NCBI RefSeq assembly: GCF_000276665.1
Contig: NW_004955417.1
Coordinates: forward strand, 17,405,798-17,469,797
Direction: 5' to 3'
DNA length: 64,000 nucleotides
DNA from: Chinchilla lanigera
Taxonomy: Eukaryota > Chordata > Mammalia > Rodentia > Chinchillidae
Positions 23,490-33,999 of this stretch are shown in pieces (the first letter of the stretch is position 1; each line of letters begins with the position of its first letter). Made by a program: the position numbers and the translations under genes. The notes beneath the pieces are model-generated. The model worked only from the letters and a program-made list of their open reading frames with translations. It searched no databases and was not told the origin of the DNA.

Positions 23490-23725
23490 ATGTCTGCGAA
23501 CCAGTGTTCATGTGCTGTCTCCATTCCAGACCATCTCATGGGTCAGAACAGTGTCTTCTGAACCCGCTCCATATACAGGAATTACACGGAGGACGGCAAG
23601 GTGGAGACCCTGTGGAAAGGCTCAGTAAAACTCGCGTGTGAGCAGTCAGGCGGCCAGGTGCACACAGGAAACCTTAGCTGAGCATCAAGTACGGTTCAAA
23701 ACGACCATAAATTATTACCGTAACT
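23490..23725. other. CpG-rich unidentified block next to RX copy 2
   Basis: About ten CpG dinucleotides lie between 23496 and 23722, against very few in the surrounding kilobases. The change begins right at the 3' end of RX copy 2. It contains an imperfect hairpin (GGGTCAGAA at 23540-23548 with TTCTGAACCC at 23556-23565). There is no long open frame. It could be a young insertion, a 3'-transduced flank or a small regulatory element. Confidence 0.4.
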
Positions 23726-23939
23726 TATTAAGGCCCACAATAAATTATGGTAGTGGTTAACTGATGTGAGTAAAGGAAATCCTAATAATCATATTTGTAA
23801 TAATATTTTTAAAAGAGTTCTTTACAAAGCATTATAAATGTTCCAATGAGTGCATGCAGTAAAAAATAAGATAAAATTTTAAGAGCATAATAAACTGCAC
23901 CTATAACATTCTGTTTTGATATACTCAAATCTTTGTTTT

Positions 23940-24330
23940 GTTAAAATGGAGTAAATTGTTACAGCTTTCCATTTGGCCAATAATGCTGCCCAAAATATGA
24001 GCCCCTCTCGGGACTGGGGCAGACCTTACTCTGTGGTGGGCCCACCCCTACACCCCATGAGCTACCCACTGGGTGGTGGCTTAAAAAACAGGGAATTCCA
24101 GGCAGAGCAGCTGTACCATCCAAACCATGGACTTAAGATGAAATGTGTTTGGAGAAGTGTGAACAATTCGTACGCAGAAATGTGGGAGTTGAAGAAAAGT
24201 TATAGAAGAGAGAACAAAACCTGGACAGTGGTAACCTGATAAGGAGGCCTAAGTGCCGTACTCAACAGTTTCTATTTTAATCATCTGGACTATAGTTTCA
24301 AAACTTATTTTTCTCAATAAAGAAATTCTC
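23940..24330 (+). pseudogene. Possible retrocopy fragment, source unknown
   Basis: An open stretch of 88 codons (23973-24239) has a composition richer in G/C than its flanks. It ends with basic, coding-like text (WELKKSYRRENKTW) and is followed about 85 bp later by AATAAA near 24316. That order, frame then short 3' UTR then poly(A) signal, suggests a processed transcript copy. No poly(A) tail or TSD is evident and I cannot identify a parent. The Met is only the first in frame. It could also be chance. Confidence 0.3.
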
Positions 24331-24517
24331 TTTTTCAGTGGAAGTTGTTTCAGTTAAAATTTAGAACAATTGCAATAGATAAGAACATGCTTAAAGTGGT
24401 GGCTGGAAACATCTCAAAGAAGTTGCCCTTAAAGATTAACCTAAAAGTACAGAATTGACTGAAGAAATTTAAATGTAAGAGAGACAACTGAAAATCAAAA
24501 GAGAGACACAATTGTAA

Positions 24518-24608
24518 GCTGGTTGTGGTGGCCCAAGCCTGCAATCCCAGCACCGGGGAGGAGTTCAAGGCCAGCCTGAGCTACATAGTAAAACCCTGTC
24601 CCAAAGAA
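24518..24608 (+). mobile_element. B1-type 7SL-derived SINE with TSD
   Basis: 'GCTGGTTGTGGTGGCCCAAG', 'CCTGCAATCCCAGCACCGG', 'AGTTCAAGGCCAGCCTGAGC' and 'CATAGTAAAACCCTGTC' are the sense B1 landmarks, including the pol III A-box-like head and the B box. Flanks AGAGACACAATTGTAA and AGAGACAATTATAA form a decayed target duplication. Confidence 0.88.
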
Positions 24609-24624
24609 AGAGACAATTATAATA

Positions 24625-25835
24625 ATTCAGATAAGAAATTAAGAGGATGTGGATTAGCCAATATTTATAGGGATATAAATATGAATAAAAATATTAAGGA
24701 TGAGTCACTAAATATGGGAAGACAAGCTTTGGCTGGCGGGATTACATGGTTGTTGATGCTACTCACTGAGACATGTTGGTTTGGGGTTTGTTTGCCTGTA
24801 ATGACCGCATGCATCTGTGAAATGGACATCATGATTGCACTTATTCCAGAAGTGTGGTGATTGTAAACTAACAGAGTGAAGTTATTGTGACTGACAGCTA
24901 TCACTGTAATGATGGTAACATTTCTATACTTACTTAGAAATGGGCAGTAGGTAAACAAATAATCATGTCTGAGACTAGGAAGACAGATTATATCTGGCCC
25001 TGAATGTTTGAGAGTAATCTTCAGATTGTAGATGATTCTAACTGATCTTGCTGCTTCTTATTTTGAATTCTCATAATAATTACTTTTCTGAATCACTATC
25101 TTAAATTATTTTTGGAAGAAAACTGATGATAACAGCTGTGTCTAGCTCAGTTCTGTTCTGATGTGTGACTGTAACACACTTAAAAGGAAAGTAGAAAATA
25201 TTTTAGGCCAGTTTGTTGAGAGTTAAAATGAGAAAAAGAGTTTCCCTGGGCAGGGGCAGAGTCCAGGGCCAGCATATATATGTGACTCAATTCTATTCCT
25301 GTCTAGGCACTGACTAGTAAAACATGGCTACAAAATGATGTTTGTTATTTCTTTACTCTTTGGAGGATGTTTTTAATCTATGAAAGGAGGGTAGTGTATA
25401 TCATTTGTAAATTTCCTTCCATCTCAATCAAAGCATCATAGAAGTACAGAGCTTTCTGTTAACTTGAAGCTTGCAAAGGTAATGGATTAAGGTGAGTGGA
25501 ATGATGGATGGCATGTCAGGATGACGGGAATAGGTTGAATATAACATACTCAAGCAAGGATGTAGAGAGAACTTTGTCAGCCAGCAGGGACCTGAGATCA
25601 GACACCAAAGCAGAGATAGATACTAAGAAATTGATAACAAGCTTCAGAGCATTTCCAAAGGTCATGTATGATCTGAATAAACTTCTTTTCATTTTTTGGG
25701 GGGCATTCAAGGCCAGGTAGAATTGACTGGTAGGATTTTTGGATTTTCCCGAAGATAGGAAAGCTTTGTAAGATTTTTGTTCTTGAATTTGGGAATTAGG
25801 ATGTCCATGCCACAGAAGTTAATACTTTTTGTTGT
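24625..25835. other. Non-coding, nothing recognised
   Basis: Unique-looking sequence. Open frames on both strands at 24665-24958 and 25508-25720 overlap each other and carry no family motif. Confidence 0.45.
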
Positions 25836-25839
25836 TGTT

Positions 25840-26010
25840 GTCTTTAGTGTTAGGATTTGAAAGCTAAGCATTTTTACTTTGCCTCACCTTTCCACTGCGA
25901 TGTTCGCTTTTGGAACCAGATGACCATGGACCGAAACCTCTGAAATTGAAGCAAATCAACGTTTTCTCCTTAACACTGTGGGTGTCAGGTATCTGTGCAA
26001 GCAATAGGAA
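25840..26010 (+). mobile_element. MaLR LTR 3' fragment
   Basis: 'TTGGAACCAGATGACCATGG', 'GAAACCTCTGAAATTGAAGC' and 'GTGGGTGTCAGGTAT' match the 3' third of rodent MaLR LTRs. The 5' part is absent or unrecognisable. Confidence 0.6.
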
Positions 26011-26279
26011 AGCATGCTTATACAATGATCCTGCACTTTTGGAAAAGAAAACCAAAATATTTTGGTTCAGAACCTTTCACTTGCACCTCTTCTTTTTCTG
26101 TGGCAGATGAAGATTAGACAGCTTTCTTTTAAAAAGGTTGATTAAAGAAAATAGGTCTCTTTCTACAAATAAACTGCTGTAACGTAATGTCATGCTAAAT
26201 TTCTTGACCTTTAAAATGAAATTAGAATGATTTTTGGTTTTAATTTAGGATCTTCTTTTGGGTTCATTATGCATAAATT

Positions 26280-26640
26280 AAGATCCTTTCTTTTTTATTT
26301 TAAAAATTGGAAAAACTAACAAAACAACAATGAAGACAAAATCAAAACAACACAAAACAACAAGAATGATACATGATCTCAAAACAAAATGATAGGAATT
26401 AACAGTGGTTGCTACTCTACATACTGTTATCTTCAATGAAGTTGCTCAGTCCACCAGATGTAAGAATCTAAGATTGATCAAACAACTGAAGACAGTAACA
26501 AGTAATAATAATAATAATAATAATAAACCATTGGAAATGATGCAGAACTTCACCATACAAGACGGTAGGAGTTCCACATGGTTCTTATACTGCCAATTGT
26601 TATTTTCAGATCAGTCATGCTGATTACCAAATTCAAGTGC
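26280..26640 (-). mobile_element. RX family copy 3, tandem dimer, antisense
   Basis: On the minus strand two related units follow each other. The first carries 'GAAAATAACAATTGGCAGTA' and the second 'GAAGATAACAGTATGTAGAG'; each is followed by a 'TTCCTAYC...TTGT' block and 'TGYATCATT'. The unit spacing is 173 bp. The 3' end is A-rich ('TTTTAAAATAAAAAAG'). An AAT microsatellite (26502-26526) lies in the linker. This copy shows the dimeric build of the family most clearly. Confidence 0.75.
26502..26526. repeat. (AAT)n microsatellite inside RX copy 3
   Basis: Eight uninterrupted AAT units in the linker between the two RX monomers. Confidence 0.95.
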
Positions 26641-26644
26641 TCAA

Positions 26645-26915
26645 ACTGAAAGGATCACACCACAATGATACATGTGCACCCATGCTTACAGCAGCACAAT
26701 TTGTCATAGCTAAATCTTGGAAACAACCCAAATGTCCATCCACTGAGGAATGGATAAAAAAGATGTAGTATGTTTATACAATGGAGTATTACTCAGCTAT
26801 AAAGAAAAATATACTAGAGGCTTTTACAGGTAAATGGATGCAACTAGAGACCACACTCATTAGTGAAATAAGTCAGATTCACATGTGTAAACATCATATT
26901 TTCTCCCTACTACAA
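26645..26915 (+). mobile_element. L1 3' fragment
   Basis: 'CAGCAGCACAATTTGTCATAG', 'AACCCAAATGTCCATCCAC', 'ATACAATGGAGTATTACTCAG' and 'GGTAAATGGATGCAACTAGAG' follow the conserved end of L1 ORF2 and start of the 3' UTR. It abuts the antisense RX copy 3 directly, so one element inserted beside or into the other. Confidence 0.85.
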
Positions 26916-26919
26916 GATC

Positions 26920-27685
26920 CTTTCTATTAATGGTTTATTTTAAATTCAGGTTGTGGAAATGGGCCTGGTATCACGTCACTAGATTTTAGGCAATACTTGC
27001 AAACAAACACAAGGAGTTATTCTAATTGGGCATTTCTGTGGAAAAAATGGGAACTATTTTGAAAGTGTTATCACATTATAATGCTTAGGTGATAATATAT
27101 AGCAGGAAAATCATTCATGATATATAGGAATTAATGAAATTAATGAAATTGTGTCTCCACTTCTGATCTGCCCAAGAGAACAGGCCTATAAGACCTGGGT
27201 AGTTACTGACCTTGTAATTCAATCGCAGGGCTCCCAACCTCACAACAGGGTCCATTCTCATAACAACCCAGCCCAGTCTAGGGTCAGTAACTGAGCTATA
27301 GCCAACCTTCACACTTGTGTTTAATTACAATAAGCAAAAATTTAAAAGAGAGGGACATAAAGGAAGGCTATTTCCCGGGTCTGTCATCATTCTATTGGAG
27401 GAGAGGGTAGAGTTGTAGGTTTGATCTACCTATATCTCTAACATGAAGAAGGAAGCTGTCAAAAGTGAGGAGTAGGACCGTAGGCAACTCTACTCTCTTC
27501 TGAAATGCTATTTTGGGAACTTGTATTTGAAGAGGAAATTCAATAGGAACATTAAGCTGAAAAAGGAGTGAGCTCTGGTCGAACATTTATGTGGAGTGTG
27601 TGAGCACTAGGCCGATTACAATCAAAGAACAGAATAACAGAGAGTAGTGGGGAAGCTTTGTAACTTAAAGCAAAGATGATCTTGG
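26920..27685. other. Non-coding, nothing recognised
   Basis: Unique-looking sequence. The block at 27160-27320 is somewhat GC-richer but has no signature. Minus-strand frames at 27115-27312 and 27392-27586 look random. Confidence 0.45.
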
Positions 27686-27686
27686 T

Positions 27687-27975
27687 GGAACAAGCATGCA
27701 AAATTGGTCAAGAAAAAAATTAATGAAGCTCTGTATAATTTCTAATTTTTTATTACCTGTTATTGTCTTTAATTATTTGATCAATCCTGCATTCCGACAT
27801 CTGGTAATCTGAGCAAGTTCGTTGAAGATAACAATCTGTAATATAACAGCCATTGTTAATTCCTATCATCTTGTTTTGAAATCCTGTATCATTTTTATTA
27901 TTTTTGTGTTGTTTTGCTTTTGTCTTCATTGTTATTTTGTTATTGTTTTTTCTGTTTAAAGATTTAAAAAATATT
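27687..27975 (+). mobile_element. RX family copy 4, short inverted 5' piece then sense core
   Basis: 27725-27975 is sense: 'TATTTGATCAATCCTGCATTC', 'GAAGATAACAATCTGTAATA', 'TTCCTATCATCTTGTTTTG' and a 'GTTTAAAGATTTAAAAAA' end. The preceding 'CATGCAAAATTGGTCA' segment (about 27687-27722) matches antisense RX sequence seen at 23046, so the 5' piece is inverted as in copy 2. No TSD was identified. Confidence 0.65.
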
Positions 27976-27979
27976 AGTT

Positions 27980-28686
27980 GCATAAATTGGTGTGATCTTT
28001 ATGTAAGTTTGTGTTATTAATTATTAAAATTACGAATTCATGTGCACTGATCAAATTATTTTTATTCCAGTTATTATGCATAAATGTGAATATTATACTG
28101 AGAAATCTATCTATAGAAATCATCTATGGAGGAATGACATGGAATGATTGAAGAATAAGCACAGAGTACAGTTCCAGAAAGTGATTGCAAAATCTAATTA
28201 AGTGAATAAAAGCATGTGGTGTGAACACACCAGAGCAGCCTGCATAGTATACTACCATATGTTTTTTTAAAGGCTATTTGTTATATACATAGAGTGTCTT
28301 TGAAAGGATATGCAACAACTTGAAGACAATGGTTATATCTGATTACTCTAAGGTCAAGCTTTGGCAGGGAGATTTTCACCTTTTTCAGTGAGACGGCTTG
28401 TGAATATTTCCATTCCAAAAAATAAATGAGTAAGCGAATACATCAGCAAAATTAATTCTTGGCCATTATAACATTTGGAACACAGTAAAAATAAATTACT
28501 TCAAATGAATAATTACTTTATATGAATAAATGAATCTACTATTATAGAATATTGTGATAATTCTTCCCTAAACATTTTTACACATAGATAGATGTATATT
28601 TAGGACTAGTACTTCTTTTAATTAAGGTTCCAAAAGCATTTCCCTGCGTGAGTATAGTGCTCCACAAACATGGTTTTCATCGATAA
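27980..28686. other. Non-coding, nothing recognised
   Basis: AT-rich and featureless. Confidence 0.5.
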
Positions 28687-28699
28687 TAAATGCCATTTT

Positions 28700-28768
28700 T
28701 TTTTTTTTTTTGGTTTTTCTCTGGTACCAGGAACCGAACTCACGACCTTGCACATGCCAGGCAGGCAC
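28700..28768 (-). mobile_element. ID-type SINE, 5'-truncated, antisense, perfect TSD
   Basis: A T-run followed by 'CTGGTACCAGGAACCGAACT' and 'CACGACCTTGCACATGCCAG' is the antisense of the ID tail and B-box half. It stops before the A-box half. TAAATGCCATTTT flanks it on both sides (28687-28699 and 28769-28781). SINEs are less often 5'-truncated than LINEs, so this is a good example of incomplete reverse transcription. Confidence 0.92.
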
Positions 28769-28789
28769 TAAATGCCATTTTATGTGTGC

Positions 28790-30990
28790 TGAATAGCTCA
28801 CTATTTATGAATGTTGGACAGTTAAGTTGTCTTAAGATTTTTACTTGTACAGTAAACATTTATAGAAATATTTTCCTTGCATTTTACATTACATATTTAC
28901 AATAGACTTCTTGAAATAAAATTATTTAATCAACTGTGTGCAGTTATTTAGGCTACTGGCCGTATATAAAAATAAAGTGCCCAGCTCATGGCATCCTTTC
29001 CAGCACTGACGAGGGACGTGTGACATTTCATTGCCATTTCCAATTATCAGTGAGTTCAAGAATTTATTCATGTATTCATTAACTATTTACACTTCTCCAC
29101 GTGCATGCATTTTTATCTGACTTTCTGTATGCCTTATTTATTAGAGGCGTTTAATATTTTTCTTGTCAATGTACTTCAGCTTTAATAAACATCAAAATTT
29201 TTATCTTATATGGCATGTTTACAAATAGTTTCATTTTTTCTTTGAAAGGTCTTTTTAAGCTTTTAAATTCACTTCTTGATTAAGATTTTATTTATAGTCT
29301 GTATTTTATTATCTGAGTTTTATGAAACATAATTTGTTGAGCCTAAGATGTGAGGCAAAGATCAAGAGTAACTGTTTTTCCAAACGCACATCCATGGCTT
29401 ACTACATTTTCAAACTGTTTGTCTGTTTGCTTTTTATGGTGGCTGTATTTCTCTTCTTTTTCTGGTTTTTGTTTTCACTAATAGATGTTTCTAATATATA
29501 ATGGGAAGTGTATAGCCAGAAATTACACATCTGAATTCCTTTTTCTCAACTCCTTTCCACTCACCCCTCTCACCCTTCCTCTCTTACTCCAGATTTAAGT
29601 ATTTCTCCTTCTTCAAATGAGGAAAGTTGTATCTAGGTCCCAGCAGTCTAAGAAAATGTCTTTCACCACAGTAAAGGAGTGGCTGGTTCATTTTACGAGT
29701 TTCTGGCCTTAATATTTGACAGAGACATAAAGTAAAATGCTGTGAAACTTCTCCTCCATTTCTTTCTATACTTGTCGATTTGCTTCAAGGTCTAATTGTG
29801 CTTCAGTCCTGGATTTGACTTTCTTGTAGCTCCATTCATTCTGCCAGGATCCGACAATCTGTTGTGTAATACTCTTTTCTTCCCCCATTGAGATTCTTCC
29901 CTTTTAATAGCAGCTTTTATAAGATATAGAGAGATAGAAAATAGACAGTGACAGTAGTCATCTTAATTCAGAACTTCCAAGTTTAGGTTAATTTTAAAAA
30001 GTATTGGAAAAGAGAACCTTTCATTCTTCATCAATCATTCTAAATATTACATGCATAGGGATTAGTTTGAGGAATATCAATTCTTTCAAAGGTAGAATTA
30101 AAATCAATTAAAATCAAATGTCTGTCTGATACATATCTTTATTATTTATTCAGTTCTCCTTGAAAATCATTTGGAATTCTTGTCTTTTTGTTATTTCACA
30201 AAGCCTTCAAATATACTTTTCTTACTTATTGGTAAACTTCTATCAATTTTAATGAAAATCTCCCTATTAGAAATTTGAATTCATGTATTTTTTTCTTGGT
30301 GTTCTAACATGAAGGGGCAGCCCAAGTACAGCATCTCTAAAAACTGAAACTATTCAAGCACAGTGTTAAGATTTTGAGTTTGCAGACTGACAGATAAAGC
30401 ACTTAGTGACTCTTCTCTGATTTTTGGAATCTTCCTTTTTGAATTCACTTATACTCTTTGAATTACTTTTGTGTTTTAAAATTATATATAAACTAAGAAG
30501 TTTACATGCTCCATCAAGCAAGAGGGAGCAAAGGAGAATACCCATAGTGAAGTCCATTTTGGTTTTTCAAATCTTTGTGAAAGAATTCTTCATTATTATG
30601 AGTCATTTGGCCAAGTTCATAAGGAATTTGTGCTCAGGTTTGGAGTCAAAGGAAAATTGTGTAACATTTGTTGTACATGTGCTGTCCACCTTCTACTTTT
30701 TATTACTGCCTTTGGCAGTAGTACCTGGCTAGTCATAGTCTCAAAGTGGTTAGGACCCCACCTCACTGGCTTGCTGTATCTTATCATATTACATTTTCAA
30801 ATAAAACAGGTCATAAGATATTAAAAGACTATGCAAATATAACATATTTAAATGTAATACCTATAATACTTATATTGGCCATGATCTCAACATAAACCAA
30901 CTCTATAAATCATATTCATATTCCAGTTTATTCAGCAATTTTACATTGTATGTATATTCTGTGTCAATTATGTAGTAGAAATATTGCTAA
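28790..30990. other. AT-rich non-coding, nothing recognised
   Basis: A pyrimidine-rich patch at 29525-29600 may be a trace of an antisense L1 3' UTR. No gene is supported. Overlapping open frames on both strands near 30366-30824 lack motifs. Confidence 0.45.
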
Positions 30991-30999
30991 AGCAGGTGC

Positions 31000-31245
31000 T
31001 ATTGCTGTAGTTACTATATTTATGCAAACTTTCCATGTGTGGGGTACTATTTGATGCATGTTATTTCATTTAGAGTTTGGTCCCATAGTGTACTAACATT
31101 ATTGTCTTTATATTGAAGACAAGAAAGAGGAGCTCAGAATCATTAAACAGTATGCCCTATCACATAACTAATAAGTGTTAGAATCAGAATTTGGAATCAG
31201 GACTTCCCAAGTCTGATGGTCTGGTGCTTAACTACAATGTTATAC
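31000..31245 (-). repeat. MIR-type SINE relic, antisense
   Basis: 'AACTAATAAGTGTTAGAATC', 'AATTTGGAATCAGGACTTCC' and 'GGTCTGGTGCTTAACTACA' follow the antisense MIR core order, with an upstream 'GAAGACAAGAAAGAGGAGCTC' stretch. It is ancient and diverged. Confidence 0.65.
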
Positions 31246-31618
31246 TTGATGCTGGAGGGAAAAAAGAAAGTATAGAATCCCCGTTTTCAAGAATCTCATT
31301 GTTTAAAAAAAAGAAAAAAAGAAAGGTAGCTGTGATTCCAACCTCAGGACACCCTCTACTGCTCACAGATTTGGTAGCTGCTTAAAAAAATCTTATTGTC
31401 TAACAAAGGGAGACACAAAAACACATACATCAATGAAATGTTACATATATTTGATGAATTGATTTATAGTATAATAATACTAAATGCTCTCTGAGGAATT
31501 GAAATATCTGAATCCCTACAGAAATGGTCATCAGATTGACTGGACTCAGTTTCTCACTGCTTATCTGTGACAGATATGTGCAGTGGTACCTTAAACTACT
31601 GAGAATTTCTGGAGGTTG

Positions 31619-31636
31619 TTTTTTTTTTTTTTTTTT
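31619..31636. repeat. Poly(T) tract between direct repeats
   Basis: Eighteen T residues are bracketed by GGAGGTTGTTTTT beginning at 31611 and again at 31637. The arrangement is a target duplication around nothing but a tail, as left by an extremely 5'-truncated retroposition on the minus strand. Slippage duplication is the alternative. Confidence 0.7.
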
Positions 31637-31649
31637 GGAGGTTGTTTTT

Positions 31650-32110
31650 GTATAATCCAAATCCTGAAACTGCTCAAAAAATATTATAGTTGAAACAGAA
31701 AGACCAAAAAAGAGTCATATTTCATAAGTATGAGACAAAAATCTCTATTTTCTTTTTATTGATTTCAGTAATAATGTAAAGTTTATCTTTTAATTTTAAC
31801 TTAAACATTTTCCAATTGATGAACTCATCATTACAACACATTAAATTTATGCATCACTTTGCCCCATGAGGTATTTATACATGCAGTTACACAATGCATT
31901 AAGTAAACAGAATTTTCAGGCATTTGGGCTTATAGGTAGGCATGCTTTGGACTCTGCCTCCATTCCCCAGCTGGACAAATTAGGTCTAACAAGTTAGTAA
32001 TGGCCAAAATATTAAATTTTTTAATACACAGTACTGTCTGAAGATAGTGGCCCACCCTGTATAATTTGTTTTTGGTACACCAATGAGAAAATAATTTTTG
32101 CAATTTATTT
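31650..32110. other. Non-coding, nothing recognised
   Basis: AT-rich and featureless. Confidence 0.5.
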
Positions 32111-32112
32111 CT

Positions 32113-32370
32113 TTTATTTTAAAGAGAATAATAGAATCACAACAAAGACAAAAACAAAAAAATGATAAAGAATTTCAAAACAAGATGATAGGAGTTAACA
32201 GTGGTTGTTATATTATATATTATCTTCAACGAAGTTGCTCAGATTGCCAGATGTGAGAATGCAAGACTGATCAAACAATTAAAGAGAATAAAAAACAATA
32301 AAATATTAGAAATGATATGCAATCTAACAGTCATTATTGATTTCTTACCATCTTGTTTAGAGAAAATAAT
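32113..32370 (-). mobile_element. RX family copy 5, antisense with opposite-strand 5' piece
   Basis: 32113-32320 is antisense RX: 'GATGATAGGAGTTAACAGTG', 'GTTGCTCAGATTGCCAGATG' and 'AATGCAAGACTGATCAAACA'. From about 32322 the plus strand instead reads sense core ('AATCTAACAGTCATTATTG', 'CCATCTTGTTTAG'). Seen from the minus strand this is again an inverted 5' part upstream of a normal 3' part. Confidence 0.65.
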
Positions 32371-32389
32371 ATTTAAAAAATATTGAGAC

Positions 32390-33335
32390 TTTGTCCAATT
32401 TCTCCCTCTATCTTTAGAAAAGCAAATATTCAGTACATATTTATGCCACTTGTGCCTTACAAAATATCCCAAATTCTACACATTGGTCATTTAACAAAAA
32501 GAACAGCAACAAATATACTTGGTATATCAATTGCTAATGGTCGGTAAGTTTGTTGAATCATTATCGAAGTGTGGACTGCTTGAAGGAGGTTTTTTTAAAA
32601 TGCACATTCCTGAGTTCTACTAGCTCTTACAAGACTAGAATTTTTTTGTGTAATTCAAAATAATTTCCATTTTTAGAAAGAATCACAATTAATAGCAATG
32701 TCAAAATTTGGCAAGTGCTAGCATTATGCTTTCAACCACCTGTTTTATTAAGCATCAGTCCTTTCACTGTTGCCCTGTGCATCCTCTGGAGTTAAGGTCA
32801 GGTAAACCAGAAGAACAAGACACATTTTTGTCACCTTACTAAACAATGAGAGTCATGCATAGTCTTGGTAATTTCGTGTTTGGGCATCCCCAAAACATTG
32901 AGACATAGGTTCTCAATCCTAGAACAAGTGTTTGCATTCCCTGGCGCTTTGTCTGTATTTGCTTGTTTGTTTAGATATTTGGTCCCCCCGGAATGTCAGT
33001 TACTAAGGCATTGACAGCAGAGGTTTTGTTTTCCCAGACAGTAATCTGTTTTTTCACACCAGTGTTATGAACATAATGTCCTAAAGGCTGTGAATTGTGA
33101 CAATGTTGGAAGGTCTATTGTTGGTTCAGAACTGAGTAGGAAGCAGGCATATGGAGATTTAAAAAAAAAAAAAAGCTTTATTATTTAAAAAACAAACAGA
33201 AAGTGGAGAGTAAAGTGTAAGAATAAGAAGAACTCAGGGGCCAGTGGACCCTAGGGAGCTACTGTGATGGGGAGGAGGCCAAGCATTCTTCCTTTCTTTT
33301 GTGAGGCTGCAGTCACAATAGAGAAAGTGAACAGA
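32390..33335. other. Non-coding, nothing recognised
   Basis: Holds a 14-A run at 33161-33174 followed by GCTTTATTATTT, and a modestly GC-richer patch at 33235-33300. No gene or element can be assigned. Confidence 0.45.
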
Positions 33336-33339
33336 ACCT

Positions 33340-33990
33340 GCTCACAATATTTTTAACATCAATAATTAATGAATAGGAATTCTTATCTTGGAGGAGGAAT
33401 AATTAGGGATGGGAACAGTAGGATTTGAATACCGAGGCACTGTTATATACAGCTAGTGGGATAAACCATGCAATCACTTTAGAAAATATCTGTTCAATAA
33501 GATACATGTGCACGCAAAGCCTGCATATCAGTGTTCAGAGCAACGTTGTTCGTGACATCCCTAAACTGGGATGAATCGAATTAACTGTCAGCTGCTGAAA
33601 GGTAGGCAAATGTGGTCTTCATATCATGGAATATACTTGAGCAATGAAGAAGAAATAACTCTTGATCTTCTGATACATGCTACATCATGGATGAACTGCA
33701 CAACTGTTAGTAGGCAATCCAGACATGTGACCACACTGTACAATTCTGTTCACATGAATATCAGAAAAAGCCACTTAACAGCGTTAGAATATACATTATT
33801 ACTTTTATGTGCTCAGAAGTAGAATGGAGATTAACTGTAATTAGGCATGAGAAACCTAATTGAGGAGATGAATTCTGAGATATGATAATGGTTGTAACAC
33901 TGAGCAATGTCACTAAAATAATTAATTCATGCATTTGAAATATGTGAATGTTATGACATATAGAATATACTTCATTATAGCTATTAGCAA
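33340..33990 (+). mobile_element. Old L1 3' end
   Basis: The order of motifs follows ancient L1 3' termini: 'AGTGGGATAAACCATGCAATC' near 33455, an 'AGCAACGTTGTTCGTGACATC' block near 33540, 'ATCATGGAATATACTTGAGC' near 33622, 'CTACATCATGGATGAACTGC' near 33681 and a late 'GAATATACTTCATTATAGC'. It is highly diverged with no open frame. The ends are approximate. Confidence 0.65.
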
Positions 33991-33999
33991 TATGAATAG

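Noticed and set aside
24518..24608. A 7SL RNA gene
   Set aside because: Only the Alu-like B1 domain is present, with TSD; the S domain is missing.
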